A DNA stretch of 45,831 nt. Origin: Streptomyces sp. NRRL B-24484 (GTDB taxonomy: Bacteria > Actinomycetota > Actinomycetes > Streptomycetales > Streptomycetaceae). The stretch is from assembly GCF_000717715.1 (NCBI RefSeq), contig NZ_JOAI01000052.1:1-45831 (forward strand). Direction: 5' to 3'. Position numbers and translations under genes: made by a program. Shown one piece after another: positions 22,393 to 31,826 of the stretch. Numbering within the stretch: the first letter of the stretch is position 1; every line of letters starts with the position of its first letter. The notes under the pieces were generated by a model. The model saw only the letters and a list, made by a program, of their open reading frames with translations, had not been told where the DNA came from and did no database searches.

Positions 22393-24408
22393 TCAGTCGT
22401 TGGGGTGGCGGCCGGGGCGCCGGTCGGGCGGGCAGTCGTAGGAGGTCAGGTACTCGGCGGTCGGGGTGCCGACGCCGGTGACGGCGTCGTAGCCGCGGTC
22501 GGCGACCAGCGAGGTGTCGTGGCCCATGGTGCGCAGCGAGGTGGTGGTGCCCTCGCTCGCGTCGACGGTGTTGTTGAAGTCCACGCGGACCTGGGCGAGT
22601 TCGGTGCCCGGGCCGAAGGGGTGGTCGACCACGTCGTGGTAGGCGGCGCTGCCGTAGCGGGCGTAGATCGAGGGGTTGGCGAAGCCGATCGGGGAGCCCT
22701 GGGCCTGCTGGGCGAGGGCCTGGAGGGCGGCGACGACCGGGCAGGCGAGGCTGGTGCCGCCGATGCGGTACTCGCTGTAGCGGACGCTGCCGTCGGGGAA
22801 GCTCTGGGTCTGGCCGACGAGGAAGCCGGTGTTGGGGTCGGCGACGGCGGCGATGTCGGGGACGACCCGGTTGCGGCCGCCGTTCGCGCCGGATAGCGAC
22901 GGCGGGACGACGCCGCGCTGGTAGCGGGGCTGCGGGAAGCGGGCGCTGGTGCCGCCGCCCGCGCCGCCGTTGAAGGTGCCGGGGAGGTCGGTCCAGGTGG
23001 TGCCGTCGGCGGAGAGGACGGACTTCAGGGTGCCCCAGCCCGTTTCGAAGCGGTACCGGTCGGAGGCCTCCAGGGCGAGCGAGGTGCCGCCGACGGCGGT
23101 GGCCCAGGGCAGCGAGGCCGGCATGTCGGTCTGCTTGGTGCCGGTGTTCTCGACCTCGTCGCCGTCGTCGCCGCTGGAGAAGTAGAAGCCGATCCCGGTG
23201 GCGGCGCCGCGCTTGAACAGGTGCTGGTAGACCCGGTCGAAGGCGGGGTCGCTGGCGTTCTCGGGCTCGCCCCAGGAGTTGGAGACGATGTCGCCGAGGT
23301 GCTGGTCGACGACGCGGTCCAGGGCGTCGATCAGGTCCTGGTCGTAGCAGGAGGCGGCGCCGACGTAGGAGATGTCCGCGTCGGGGGCGACGGCGTGCAC
23401 GGCCTCGATGTCGAGGGTCTGCTCGCCGTACCACCCGGCCGCGTCGCAGCCCTCCGGGTCAACGTCCGGCGGGGCGGTGTGCGTCCACACCGCCGGGTCG
23501 TAGCGGAGCAGTTGGTCCTTGGTGTAGAGGGCGTCGCCGTGCAGGGCGGCGTAGCGGGTGACGTCGTCGCCGATGGTCGGCGAGTCGTAGGCGTCGACGA
23601 CGGCGACCGTGGCGCCGCGGCCGGTGAGGCCGGTGGCGGCGGCGCCGTACGCGGTGCGCAGCTGGGTGCCGTTGAGGCCCTGGATCACGTACGGCCGGAC
23701 GGCGCCGTACGCGGCGGGGGTGCCGGTGGCCGGATTCGCGCCGAAGTAGGCGGAGTACGGGCCGGAGTTGACGAAGGCGCCGCCGGGACCGGGCAGGGTG
23801 TCCTGCGGCTTGGGGCGGCCGGGGCGGACCTTGCTGGGGGCGGTGTTGAGTCCGGTGACGCTGAGGACGTCGTCGGTGAGGTCGGTGGGCACGGTGACGT
23901 CGCCGGCCGGCGCCCGGTAGCTGCGGGTGCCCTTGCGGTAGGTGTGCAGTTCGGTGCCGAAGGCCCGTTCGGCGTCGGCGGCGTCGCCCTCGGCGGTGAG
24001 GTAGTGGCGGTTGGTGGAGGTGACGCGCAGGCCGGAGGAGTGCAGCCAGCGGCCGACCTTCTCGTTCTGGGCGTCGCTGCTGCCGAAGCGTTCGGCCAGC
24101 TGCTGGGGCGTCAGGAAGTGGCCGTACTCGTCGGAGGCGGGGTCGGAGACCCGGCGGGCGAACTCGTCCAGGCCCTTCTGGTCGCGGCCGGCGAGGTAGA
24201 CCCGCACGGTGACGGGCGCGTCGGCGCGCTCCCGGCCCTGGTCGGCGGAGGAGCGGGTCCATTCGGGTGCCGTGCCGGGGACGGCCGAGCGTCCGTGCGG
24301 TGCGGGGGTGTCGGCCCGCGCGGGCGTGCCCGCCGCGGTGGCGGCCAGCAGCGGCAGCGCGGCCATGACGACCAGTCCGGTTCTGGAGCACGTCGGGCGG
24401 ATGCGCAT
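22393..24408 (-). CDS. Secreted S53 (sedolisin/kumamolisin-like) serine-carboxyl peptidase
   Basis: 671 aa from ATG 24408 behind GGAAGG. The signal peptide ends around ARA (residues 30-32). Residues about 40-190 are the activation propeptide (EFARRVSDPASDEYGHFLTPQQLAERFG). The catalytic triad of the family is readable: E329 and D333 in GEQTLDIEAVHAVAP, and S553 in IGGTSLACPVVA; the oxyanion Asp is D414 in SSGDDG. The C-terminal YDAVTGVGTP fits the Ca2+ site. Acid-active extracellular endopeptidase, self-processed on export. Together with the S1 protease it suggests protein scavenging. Confidence 0.93.
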   Translation of the reverse strand: MRIRPTCSRTGLVVMAALPLLAATAAGTPARADTPAPHGRSAVPGTAPEWTRSSADQGRERADAPVTVRVYLAGRDQKGLDEFARRVSDPASDEYGHFLTPQQLAERFGSSDAQNEKVGRWLHSSGLRVTSTNRHYLTAEGDAADAERAFGTELHTYRKGTRSYRAPAGDVTVPTDLTDDVLSVTGLNTAPSKVRPGRPKPQDTLPGPGGAFVNSGPYSAYFGANPATGTPAAYGAVRPYVIQGLNGTQLRTAYGAAATGLTGRGATVAVVDAYDSPTIGDDVTRYAALHGDALYTKDQLLRYDPAVWTHTAPPDVDPEGCDAAGWYGEQTLDIEAVHAVAPDADISYVGAASCYDQDLIDALDRVVDQHLGDIVSNSWGEPENASDPAFDRVYQHLFKRGAATGIGFYFSSGDDGDEVENTGTKQTDMPASLPWATAVGGTSLALEASDRYRFETGWGTLKSVLSADGTTWTDLPGTFNGGAGGGTSARFPQPRYQRGVVPPSLSGANGGRNRVVPDIAAVADPNTGFLVGQTQSFPDGSVRYSEYRIGGTSLACPVVAALQALAQQAQGSPIGFANPSIYARYGSAAYHDVVDHPFGPGTELAQVRVDFNNTVDASEGTTTSLRTMGHDTSLVADRGYDAVTGVGTPTAEYLTSYDCPPDRRPGRHPND

Positions 24409-24624
24409 GCAGGGACAGCCTTCCGGTCGGGGGTGGCGGGGGCGCGTGTCCGGGCGGTCCGTCCTCCCGGCCACGCCGAACGAGCCCGACGCTAAGGCCG
24501 GTGCCGGCCCGGACCTGCGCAGCCCGGATGCGACGCACCGTCGGCTTCACCCGCCCGGTGGCCGGGAGGCTGCCGGCCCGGTACGACCGGACGGCGCGAC
24601 GGAGAGCCGCGGCCCGAAACTCGC

Positions 24625-24653
24625 TTGCCCTGTGCTCCGCGCGCGATGAGGAT
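24625..24653 (+). promoter_or_regulatory. Promoter of a possibly leaderless GNAT gene
   Basis: TTGCCC (24625-24630), 17 bp, GAGGAT (24648-24653), then 6 nt to ATG 24660. Confidence 0.4.
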
Positions 24654-24659
24654 CGGCGC

Positions 24660-25226
24660 ATGAGCCACGTGATACGAGCCGTCACCGCCGAGGACTGGCA
24701 GCGCGTCAGGGAACTCCGTCTGGCGGCGCTGCGGGATCCGGTCGCGGGGATCGCCTTCCTGGAGACGTACGAGAACGCCGTCTCCAGGACGGACGAGTTC
24801 TGGCGGGAGCGCGCGGCCGGCTCCCGCGGCGACATGGTCGTCCAGCAGTTCGTCGCCGAGCGGACGGACGGCGGCTGGGACGGGTCGGTGACGGTCCTGA
24901 TCGAACGGGCGGGCAGGGAGGACGTCTTCGGTGCGCCGGTCGACGTCGACCAGGCCCATCTGGTGGGTGTGTTCGTGCGCCCGGAGCAGCGTGGCACGGG
25001 TCTCGCCCGGGCCCTGTTCGATGCGGCGATCGACTTCGCCCACGGGCTCGACGGGCTCAAGGTCTCTCGCGTGCGTCTCTACGTGCACCAGGACAACGAG
25101 CGGGCCGAGGCGTTCTACCGGAAGATCGGTTTCGCGCGGAGCGGCCACTCGGTCCCCGTCCCGGGCGACGCGTCGTCCCGGGAGCACGAACTCGTCCTCG
25201 GCCGGGCCCTGTCCGACGCATCCTGA
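24660..25226 (+). CDS. GNAT-family N-acetyltransferase
   Basis: 188 aa from ATG 24660; the longer frame to 24501 runs through promoter DNA. Acetyl-CoA motif A: AHLVGVFVRPEQRGTGLARALFDAAIDFAHG (residues about 99-129), with R-G-T-G-L-A; motif B: RVRLYVHQDNERAEAFYRKIGFARSG (about 140-165). The N-terminal IRAVTAEDWQRVRELRLAALRDP is the standard Rim/Yhb-type opening. Substrate unknown; cytoplasmic. Divergent from the S53 peptidase and convergent with the HEAT gene. Confidence 0.9.
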   Translation: MSHVIRAVTAEDWQRVRELRLAALRDPVAGIAFLETYENAVSRTDEFWRERAAGSRGDMVVQQFVAERTDGGWDGSVTVLIERAGREDVFGAPVDVDQAHLVGVFVRPEQRGTGLARALFDAAIDFAHGLDGLKVSRVRLYVHQDNERAEAFYRKIGFARSGHSVPVPGDASSREHELVLGRALSDAS

Positions 25227-25236
25227 CGAACTCCCC

Positions 25237-25268
25237 GACGGAGGGCCGCCGGGTGCGGCGGCACCGTC
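25237..25268. terminator. Hairpin terminator with an internal bulge
   Basis: GACGG...GCCGCC / GGCGGC...CCGTC around loop GGGTGC, between the convergent GNAT and HEAT-repeat genes. Confidence 0.45.
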
Positions 25269-25290
25269 CCTGCGGTGGTCCGGCAGCCGG

Positions 25291-26421
25291 CTACGCGGCG
25301 GGGCTCCCGGGGAGGTAGCGCCGTACTCGGGCGCTCGGGTCGCGGGCCAGTTGATCGGCCCTGCGTTCCACCTCCCCGGGAGCCAGGATGCTGAGTGTGC
25401 GCCATGCCTCGGCCCGGACGCGTGTCCTGGGGTGGGTGGTGAAGTCCAGCACGCGGGGCACGTCGCCGGCGGTCCCGAGATCGGCCAGCCCTCCGAGGGC
25501 TCCGACGGCCGTGGCGTCCGGCACGTCACCGGGCGCGAGGGCGTCGCGGTACACCTGTGGTGCCAGGTCGGTGTACCCGCGTGCGTACAGGGTGGCACGC
25601 GCGTGGTAGCGGACCCGGGCGTCCGGATCGATCATCGCCTCGCGCAGGTGTCCCTCGCCGTGCGGCTGGCGGGCCCGGGCCTGGAGGGCGCGCAGCCGTA
25701 TACGCGGACTCGCGCAGGTGTCGAGGAGCGGGAGTACGGCGTCCTGGTCGGCCGGTGACAGCTTCGACGAGGTGACGAGGCGGGCGGCCCACTGCCAGAG
25801 GCCGGGGTCCCTGGTGGCGAAGGCGGCCTCGACGGCCTCCGTCGGATCGATCAGCGCGAGCCAGCGCAGGCAGCAGGCCCGCGCCGCGGGATCGGTCGAG
25901 CGCGCGCCACGCCGGAGCTCCTCCGCGCCCGAGCGACGGAGCAGGTCCTCCACTCCGGCCAGCATCGAGCCTGCCCTGCTGCGCTTGCCGAGGCCGTCCA
26001 GGAGGGGCAGCAGCCGGACGAGGGTCGCCACGTTCCCCGGGTCGGCGAGCCGTGCGGTGACCGCCCGCTGCGCGAGGTCCCTGACCTGTGCCACGGGATC
26101 GTTGAGCCGCAGCAGGAGGAAGGGCAGGGCGAAGGGCTCGGGGGACGCTTCGAGCAGGGTGACGCCGGTCTCCCTGAGGTAGCCGGAGCGGTCGAACGAC
26201 ATCAGGGCCGCCACGGCGAGGGCATGGGGTGCGGCCGGTGCATCGCCGGGCGCCCCGGGGGAAGCGGAGCCGCCCATCAGGATGCCGGTGGAACCGATGC
26301 TCCCCCGCCGGCGGCGGTAGTCCGCTTCGAGGCGCATCAGCTCGACGGGCGTTGCCGTTCGGAGCATCGCGTCCAGGCGGCTCGCTGCCAGCGTCGGGTC
26401 GTCGTCCCATGAAACCGTCAC
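25291..26421 (-). CDS. HEAT-repeat-like helical protein
   Basis: 376 aa from GTG 26421; an in-frame TTG at 26439 is the alternative. A GATACT -10-like box sits 9 nt before the GTG, so translation may be leaderless. The sequence is a series of helix pairs with recurrent DPxAxVRxxA units, e.g. RLNDPVAQVRDLAQRAV, STDPAARACCLRWLALI, MIDPDARVRYHARATLYARG and FTTHPRTRVRAEAWRTL, closing with ARDPSARVRRYLPG. Such solenoids bind proteins or nucleic acids (some are DNA glycosylases of the AlkD type, but I see no catalytic signature). Cytoplasmic scaffold of unknown partner. Confidence 0.75.
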   Translation of the reverse strand: MTVSWDDDPTLAASRLDAMLRTATPVELMRLEADYRRRRGSIGSTGILMGGSASPGAPGDAPAAPHALAVAALMSFDRSGYLRETGVTLLEASPEPFALPFLLLRLNDPVAQVRDLAQRAVTARLADPGNVATLVRLLPLLDGLGKRSRAGSMLAGVEDLLRRSGAEELRRGARSTDPAARACCLRWLALIDPTEAVEAAFATRDPGLWQWAARLVTSSKLSPADQDAVLPLLDTCASPRIRLRALQARARQPHGEGHLREAMIDPDARVRYHARATLYARGYTDLAPQVYRDALAPGDVPDATAVGALGGLADLGTAGDVPRVLDFTTHPRTRVRAEAWRTLSILAPGEVERRADQLARDPSARVRRYLPGSPAA

Positions 26422-26547
26422 GGGTGGGACAGTATCCAACGCCGTGATGCGACATCAGGTCCCACCCGTGCTCCTCCCCCGTTCCCCGGCGTCACGGGCC
26501 CGGCCGTCCGCTCTCCGCGGCCGGCCACAGGGGGTGGCGGCCCCGGT

Positions 26548-26988
26548 CTACCGGCTTTCCATCGCGGCCACCAGCTGCGGCAGGTGGCCGCCGGCCGCGA
26601 CGAGGGCGAGGTGGTCGTGGAAGTCCCGGCTGTGGACGATCCGCCCGTCGCGGACCCGCAGGACCTGGATGTTGGCGACCTCGAAGCGCTTGCCGGTGAC
26701 CCGGTGGTGCGCCCGGTAGTCGAATTCGGCGACGACCACCTCCGGGTCGTCGGTCTCGCGGACGACCACGTTGGCGGCCGCCAGCTCCAGCGGTGAGGCC
26801 GCGCCGACCTCGGCGAACCGGGCGGCGAGGACGGCCCGCCCCTCGAAGCGGCGCGGCCCGACCGGCTCGAAGACCGTCTCCACCACGGCGTCCTCGGCGT
26901 AGAGCTCGGCGAGTTCGGAGAACCGCCCGGCTGTGATGCCGTCGAGCAGTGCGTGGAAAACCTCGCGCGGCGACCTGGTTTCGGACAT
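26548..26988 (-). CDS. SnoaL-like (NTF2-fold) protein
   Basis: 146 aa from ATG 26988 behind GGAGG. The opening SPREVFHALLDGITAGRFSELAELYAEDAVVETVFEPVGPRRFEGRAVLAARF is the standard SnoaL_4/NTF2-like start; EVVVAEFDYRAHHRVTGKRFEVANIQVLRVRDGRIVHSRDFHDHLAL gives the curved sheet, with Asp/His residues of the pocket. Such proteins act as small isomerases, cyclases or hydrolases in the cytoplasm; the reaction is not readable. Divergent from a TetR gene with CGGACTG-type dyads, so probably induced by its own substrate. Confidence 0.88.
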   Translation of the reverse strand: MSETRSPREVFHALLDGITAGRFSELAELYAEDAVVETVFEPVGPRRFEGRAVLAARFAEVGAASPLELAAANVVVRETDDPEVVVAEFDYRAHHRVTGKRFEVANIQVLRVRDGRIVHSRDFHDHLALVAAGGHLPQLVAAMESR

Positions 26989-27019
26989 GATCAGCCTCCG
27001 TCGGACGTGTCGGTAGAAT

Positions 27020-27063
27020 CGGACTGGCGACTCCGCTTCCAACGATACGGACTGGGCAGTCCG
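27020..27063. promoter_or_regulatory. Two CGGACTG-type dyad operators
   Basis: CGGACTG-GG-CAGTCCG (27048-27063, perfect) and CGGACTG-GC-GACTCCG (27020-27035, imperfect), in the 120-bp divergent region of the SnoaL-like and TetR genes. The TAGAAT at 27014-27019 is a likely -10. Confidence 0.65.
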
Positions 27064-27108
27064 GTTGTCCAGCGGTCGGTGCGGTGCGCACGGAAGGAGA
27101 CGGACGGG

Positions 27109-27681
27109 ATGAGTGGCAGTCAGGAACGGCCGCTGCGGGCGGATGCGGCCCGCAATCGGGCGAGGCTGCTGGACGTGGCAACCGAGGTGTTCACCACCCG
27201 GGGCGTCGAGGTGCCGACCGAGGAGATCGCCCGGTCCGCGGGCGTCGGGGTCGGAACCCTCTTCCGGCACTTCCCGACCAAGGAGGCGCTGCTCGCCGCG
27301 GTGATGGTGCGCCGGCTGGAGGCCATCGCGGCCGACACCGCCGACCTGGCCGACCGGGCCGAGCCGGCCGAGGCCTTCTTCGACTGCTTCAGGCTGGTGG
27401 TCGACCGGTCCGCGGGCAAGAACGAGTTCACGCAGGCGCTCGCCGCGGCCGGCGTGGACGTGCACGCCTCGCTGCAGGAGTCGACCGTGGCGATCCGGAC
27501 CCGGCTGGCCGACCTGCTGGCCGGGGCGCAGCGCGCCGGGGCCGTCCGGGCCGATCTGGGACTGCCGGAGCTGCTCGCCCTGCTGGTCGGCACCGGCGCG
27601 ACGATGGAGCAGCTGCGGGACGACCCGGCGGCCCGGGAGCGGATCTACGAGGTGGTCTTCGACGGGTTGCGGCCGCACTGA
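27109..27681 (+). CDS. TetR/AcrR-family transcriptional regulator
   Basis: 190 aa from ATG 27109; AAGGAGA lies upstream. HTH: RADAARNRARLLDVATEVFTTRGVEVPTEEIARSAGVGVGTLFRHFPTKEALLAAV (residues 10-65), with the GTLFRHFPTK recognition helix. The C-terminal domain resembles the SbtR/TetR_C_33 type (TQALAAAGVDVHASL, VGTGATMEQLRDDPAARERIYEVVFDGLR). It should repress itself and the divergent SnoaL-like gene via the CGGACTG dyads. Confidence 0.92.
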   Translation: MSGSQERPLRADAARNRARLLDVATEVFTTRGVEVPTEEIARSAGVGVGTLFRHFPTKEALLAAVMVRRLEAIAADTADLADRAEPAEAFFDCFRLVVDRSAGKNEFTQALAAAGVDVHASLQESTVAIRTRLADLLAGAQRAGAVRADLGLPELLALLVGTGATMEQLRDDPAARERIYEVVFDGLRPH

Positions 27682-27785
27682 GCGCAGGCCCGGACGAGCG
27701 CGCGGCGCGGGCTCGTCCGGCCACGGGCCGGCTCCGCCGCGCGTCAAGCGGAAGACCGGGGCGGGGGAATGCTTCCGGCTGCGTT

Positions 27786-27797
27786 TACAACGTTATA
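27786..27797. promoter_or_regulatory. Weak AACGTT-centred dyad
   Basis: TACAACGTTATA shares the CAACGTT core with the stronger site at 28099, upstream of the GH2 gene. Low confidence. Confidence 0.25.
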
Positions 27798-28098
27798 CAG
27801 CGCGCGGGATGTACCGGGCAAGGGCATTCCCGCGCCGCATTCCGAGGAGGCCCGCCCGGAACCCCGCACCACCTGCACCGGCGCGGCAGCCGTCGCGCAC
27901 GGCGCGCCCGCCCGGTGGTCGCGGGAGGCCGCGGGCGCCCGCGGAGCCTGACGTTCCCGCACCTCGACGCAGCGTCAGCTCGGCCCGGGCCGGGTCGACA
28001 TCGGATGAAGTGAGCACGCGGAGGAATTTCCGCAACGCATCCCGCCGAAGGGGTGGACACGACCCCGGGGCCGTGCTGTCATTCTGGCTGCCCCGATT

Positions 28099-28112
28099 TT
28101 CCAACGTTGGAA
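28099..28112. promoter_or_regulatory. Perfect 14-bp LacI-type palindrome upstream of the GH2 gene
   Basis: TTCCAACGTTGGAA, perfect dyad with central CG, in an AT-rich pocket of the 800-bp gap 27682-28481. It matches the GH54 sites at 1656 (TTCCATCGATGGAA) and 1501. A CGAAACT half of the xylan-type box follows directly at 28113. The rest of the gap is C-rich low-complexity DNA (about 28225-28365) without a gene. Confidence 0.55.
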
Positions 28113-28481
28113 CGAAACTCCGCCCACCCCCTCCCCACCGTTCCGCCGCGGCGGCGCCGGGTGCTGCAGGCTGCACCCGCAGCACGACCCGGCGCAGGGC
28201 CGCACCGCCCGGCCGCCCACCGGCCGCCGCCGCATCCCCTTCCCTCCCGAGCTCCCTCCCGAGTTTCCTCCCGATCCGGTCCCGGCTCCGGTCCCCGTCC
28301 CGGTCCCTGCACGGGGTCCCGCCCGTCCCGGACCGCCCCCGGCCCGATCCCGTCCGTTCTCCGCCGGGCCGAAGCGACCGTCCGGGTCGACCGGTGCCGG
28401 CCGTCCGACACCTCTCCCACCCACCCCCGCCGGAACGGCAGTCCGGTCGGGCGGCGGCCCACCCCTGTGAGGAGCATCCGC

Positions 28482-31400
28482 ATGAGACGACGACAGCCAG
28501 CCCGCCGACCGTGGCGCGGGATGTGGTCGCTGCTGCTGGCAGCGACCCTCTCGCTGCCGGTCGCCGGCCTCGTCCCCGCCGCCTCCGCGGCCGAACCGGC
28601 CGACCGGGCGACCGCCTTCGCCGCCGCCGACCCCGACGCCCAGGTGCACGGGCTGAAGGGCGAGTACTACCGGATGTCGGCCCCGGGTGCCCGCGACTTC
28701 GCGGAGCTCGGCGGCGTCTCGCTCGACCCGAGCATCGACCTCCCCGGGCTGGCCGGCGCCTTCCAGGAGATGACGGGACGCCAGGAGAACACCACGGCCC
28801 GGTGGACCGGCCGGATCGAGGCCCCGACGACCGGCGACTACACCTTCTACGCGATCGGCGACAACGGCTTCCGGCTGTTCGTCGACGGTGCGCCGGTCAT
28901 CGACCACTGGGTGCCGGACTGGGACCGCGAGCAGACCAGCGCCGTCCTGCACCTCAACGCCGGTGAGCGGCACGACTTCCGGCTGGAGATGTTCCAGGAC
29001 GTCGGCGGCGCCAACATGTTCCTGCGCTGGTCGGGCCCGGGCCTGCCGAAGCAGCTGGTGCCGGAGTCGGCCTTCACCCCGCCGGACGGCTTCAGTGTCT
29101 ACCCGGTCGCGCTGAACGTCGCCGGGGACGGCCTGCGCCTGCAGGCCACCTTCAAGGGCAAGGTCGGCGGCACGGCGGGCCTCGCCGAGCACCTGCGGAT
29201 CGAGGCCGACACCACGCCGATGCCGGTGAAGTCCGTCGCGGTCGCCGCCGACGACAGGCGCTCGCTGATCGTCAGGCTCGCCGAGCCGGTGCAGAAGGGC
29301 CAGCAGGTCCGCTTCCGCTACGACGGCGCGGGCACGCTCACCTCCGGCGGCGAGGCCGTGCCGCAGATCGCCCGGACCTCGGGCAACGCCTCCACCCACC
29401 GCCTCACCACCCCGTTCGGCGACAAGGTCGACCCGAACCACCCGCTGCCCGAGTACCCGCGTCCGCAGCTGGTCCGCGACGACTGGCTGAACCTCAACGG
29501 CCCCTGGCAGTTCGCCGCCGCGGGCGCCGACGAGCAGCCGGTCTTCGGCAAGGACCTCGGCGAGAAGATCGTCGTGCCCTACCCGGTCGAGTCGCTGCTG
29601 TCCGGTGTGGAGCGGCACGAGGACCACATGTTCTACCGGCGCACCGTCACCGTGCCCAAGGGCTGGAAGATCGGGAAGGACAACCGGCTGAAGCTGAACT
29701 TCGGCGCGGTCGACCACCGGGCGACGGTCTGGGTCAACGGCACGAAGGTGGCCGAGCACACCGGCGGGTACACCGGGTTCGGCGCCGACATCACCGACGC
29801 GGTCAGGGGCACCGGCCCACAGGAGATCGTCGTCGCCGTCACCGACACGGCCGGGGCGAACCAGCCGATCGGCAAGCAGTCCAACACCCCCGGCGGCATC
29901 GTCTACACCCAGTCCTCGGGCATCTGGCAGACCGTCTGGATGGAGCCGGTCGCCGCCGCCTCGGTGGAGAGCCTGACCGCCACCCCCGACATCGACTCCG
30001 GCACCCTCGCCCTGACCGTCGACTCCCCCGGCGCGCCCGCCGGAACGCTGGTCAAGGCGGTCGCCAAGGACGCCAAGGGCAACACCGTCGGCTCGATCAG
30101 CGGCCCCGCCAACACCCTGCTGCACCTGCCGGTGAGCAACCAGCACCTGTGGACGCCCGACGACCCGTACCTCTACGACCTGAAGGTCACCCTGACCGGC
30201 GGCGGTTCGACCGACACCGTCAAGAGCTACTTCGGCATGCGGAAGATCGCGCTGGCCGACGTCGGCGGCTACCAGAAGATCGTCCTCAACGGGAAGCCGA
30301 TCTTCTCGCTCGCCCAGCTCGACCAGGGCTTCTGGCCGGACGGCCTGTACACGGCGCCGAGCGACGCCGCGATCGCCTTCGACCTGAAGACGCAGAAGGA
30401 CCTCGGCTTCAACGCCGTCCGCAAGCACATCAAGGTCGAGTCGCCGCGCTGGTACTACCAGGCGGACAAGCTGGGCCTGCTGGTCTGGCAGGACTTCGTC
30501 TCCGGCGACTACAGCACCGCCGCCGGCCGGCAGGAGTTCAAGGACGAGGGCGCGGCGGAGATGAAGCTGCTGCACAACTCCCCCTCGGTGATCGGCTGGA
30601 TAGTCTTCAACGAGGGCTGGGGCGAGTGGGACCGGACGGAGACCGGCAAGCTCACCGAGGCCGTCAAGGCGGCCGACCCGTCCCGCCTGGTCAACGCCCA
30701 CAGCGGGGTCAACTGCTGCGCCTCCAAGGGTGATTCCGGCAAGGGCGACATCATCGACCACCACGACTACGGCAACACCGACCCGGCCTTCCCGGACGCC
30801 ACCCGGGCCGCGATGGACGGCGAGCACGGCGGCTTCACCCTCCGCTCCCCCGGCCACATGTGGCCCGGCGCCCCGACCGTGATCTACAGCGGCGTGGCGG
30901 ACAAGGCGGCGCTCACCCAGAAGTACGTCCAGAACACCGAGACCTTCTACCTGGCGGCGGCCGGCGCCGAGCTCTCCGGCTCGGTCTACACCCAGGTCAC
31001 CGACGTCGAGAACGAGCTCAACGGCCTCTGGACGTACGACCGTCGGCAGATCAAGGTCGACGCCGCGCAGGTCCGCGCCGTCAACCTCAGGGTCATCGCG
31101 GCCGGCGCCGCCGCCGGCGCCCGCTCCGAGCTGCACGGCGGCGGTTCCTGGTCACTCGACGAGGGCACCGGCACCACCGCCGCCGACCGGGCCCCAACCA
31201 CGCCGACCTCACGCTGAACGGCGCCTCCTGGGCGCCGGGCGTCAGCGGCAGCGCCCTCAAGATCGACGGCCAGGGCCAGTACGCGCAGACCGCCGGCCCG
31301 GTGCTCGACACCACCAGGAGCTACTCGGTGTCGGCCTGGGTCACCCTGGACGCCCTGCCCGGCAACTACGCCTCCGCCCTCAGCCAGGACGGCCGGCGCG

Positions 31401-31753
31401 TCGAGAACCCCTTCTACCTGCAGTACGGCCAGGGGGCGTTCGCCTTCAGCCTGCCGGGCGGCAACCGCGCCCGGCTGCCGATCACCCCGCAGCTCGGCCG
31501 CTGGTACCACCTGGTCGGCGTGCACGACGGGGCGGGCAACACCATCCAGCTGTACGTCGACGGCGTGCTCGCCGCGTCCGTGCCCTCCGGCCCGGCCGAC
31601 GTCAGCACCGGCCCGCTCGCGATCGGCCGCGCCAGGTACAACGGCCAGAACACCGACTTCTGGAACGGTTCGGTCGACCAGGTGCACGCCTACGACCGGG
31701 CCCTGACGGCGGCGGAGGTGAGCGCCCTGCACACCGCCGAGACCCCCGCGTAG
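28482..31753 (+). pseudogene. Secreted PA14-GH2-LamG glycosidase with a frameshift before LamG
   Basis: ATG 28482 behind GAGGAG. A signal peptide (residues 1-37, ending ASAA) leads into a PA14 domain (about 55-195: HGLKGEYYRM, WTGRIEAPTTGDYTFYAIGD, FRLFVDGAPVID), a beta domain (205-300), then GH2: a sugar-binding jelly roll from DDWLNLNGPWQF (about 330) and a TIM barrel with acid/base Glu in VFNEGWGEWD (about 709) and probable nucleophile in MDGEHGG (about 780). The frame stops at 31217, just after WSLDEGTGTTAADR; the expected continuation, GPNHADLTLNGASW and a full LamG jelly roll to 31753, lies in the next frame. One base is missing near 31188-31190. Enzymatically the first 912 codons may suffice. 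Extracellular beta-glycosidase; substrate unclear. Confidence 0.88.
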
Positions 31754-31765
31754 CGAGGGCCGACG

Positions 31766-31803
31766 CCCGGCCCCGGCAGCGGAACCCCGCCGCCGGGGCC
31801 GGG
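31766..31803. terminator. Perfect 12-bp bidirectional terminator
   Basis: CCCGGCCCCGGC / GCCGGGGCCGGG with a 14-nt loop, 12 bp after the LamG stop and before the convergent TetR stop. Its position supports LamG being the true 3' end of the GH2 gene. Confidence 0.7.
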
Positions 31804-31826
31804 TGCTGCCCGCTCCCCCGCGGCCG

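Noticed and set aside
26518..26541. GC-rich dyad after the SnoaL-like gene
   Set aside because: The arms pair only with a mismatch or deletion; too weak to list as a terminator.
27975..31136. 1053-codon minus-strand ORF
   Set aside because: Antisense to the GH2 gene; Val/Gly/Asp-rich translation without domains, whereas the plus frame carries PA14 and GH2 motifs.
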